Assembly (NCBI GenBank): GCA_017621015.1
Contig: JAGAUC010000286.1
Span: forward strand, 1 to 5,824
Source of the DNA: Clostridia bacterium
GTDB taxonomy: Bacteria; Bacillota; Clostridia; Oscillospirales; CAG-272
Direction: 5' to 3'
DNA: 5,824 bases
Of the stretch, positions 5,732 to 5,824 are shown one piece after another. Position numbers and translations under genes: made by a program. The stretch's first letter is position 1; the number at the start of each line of letters is the position of its first letter. The notes below the pieces were generated by a model, which saw nothing but the letters and a program-made list of their open reading frames with translations, searched no databases and had not been told where the DNA came from.

Positions 5732-5824
5732 GCAATAAGAATCTTGGAATCAAGTCTTATTTTGCGGCATGGGCTGTGAAATAAGGCCATACCAGCCGGG
5801 GAATTAGCGGTGCCCTGTACCTGA
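5732..5824 (+). ncRNA. ffs: Signal recognition particle RNA, large bacterial type (5' part, cut by window edge)
   Basis: RNA scaffold of the signal recognition particle, which with Ffh targets nascent membrane and secreted proteins. The diagnostic segment is 5798-5824, containing TTAGCGGTGCCCTGTACCTG, close to the conserved Alu-domain block of Bacillus and clostridial SRP RNA. GGCTG (5772-5776) can pair with CAGCC (5793-5797) just before it. The first transcribed bases form an 11-bp hairpin: AATAAGA (5734-5740) with TCTTATT (5755-5761), and CTTG (5743-5746) with CAAG (5751-5754). This may be a leader removed on maturation or part of the Alu domain. The 5' end is inferred from the promoter; the mature end and the S domain that binds Ffh cannot be judged here. 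The gene is divergent from the sleC cluster. Confidence 0.85.

Noticed and set aside
5755..5764. Early hairpin plus TTTT as a terminator or attenuator inside the SRP RNA
   Set aside because: The stem is AU-rich and the U-run is short; the conserved SRP RNA block follows downstream, so termination here would abolish the RNA.

Overview
The window suggests an endospore-forming member of the class Clostridia (Bacillota) with a fairly GC-rich genome. The evidence is a ctsR-mcsA-mcsB-clpC heat-shock operon with CtsR operators, a SleC-type spore cortex-lytic protein, and the start of what looks like a large, Firmicutes-type SRP RNA. Identifications come from reading motifs and recalled family features; no database search was run.

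Layout. All protein genes lie on the minus strand and read from right to left. At the far right (5697-5824, plus strand) a near-consensus promoter drives an SRP RNA gene cut by the window edge. Divergent from it is a tight three-gene cluster (5610 to 3216). It encodes a 145-aa protein resembling the N-terminal pro-region of SleC, a 466-aa SleC-like protein with a SpoIID-type domain and three peptidoglycan-binding repeats, and a third frame with two more such repeats. The third frame is broken by an in-frame TAA at codon 18. Genes in this cluster are 11 nt apart and each has an AAAGGAG ribosome-binding site.

After a 159-bp intergenic stretch (3057-3215) comes the class III heat-shock operon: ctsR (3056-2607), mcsA (2583-2053), mcsB (2039-1035) and clpC (1009 to the left edge, 3' end missing). 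The intergenic stretch holds a sigma-A promoter (TTGACT, 17 bp, TATAAT) and three exact CtsR boxes. Two are tandem, overlap by one base and cover the -35; the third is in the opposite orientation just after the expected start site.

How the genes work together. CtsR should repress the operon at normal temperature. McsA and the arginine kinase McsB would inactivate CtsR under stress and mark proteins with phosphoarginine, and ClpC would feed those proteins to ClpP. The key phosphoarginine residues are present in McsB and ClpC. The sleC cluster probably acts in spore germination, with the peptidoglycan-binding repeats holding enzyme on the cortex. No functional link between the two clusters is visible, but no clear terminator separates them.
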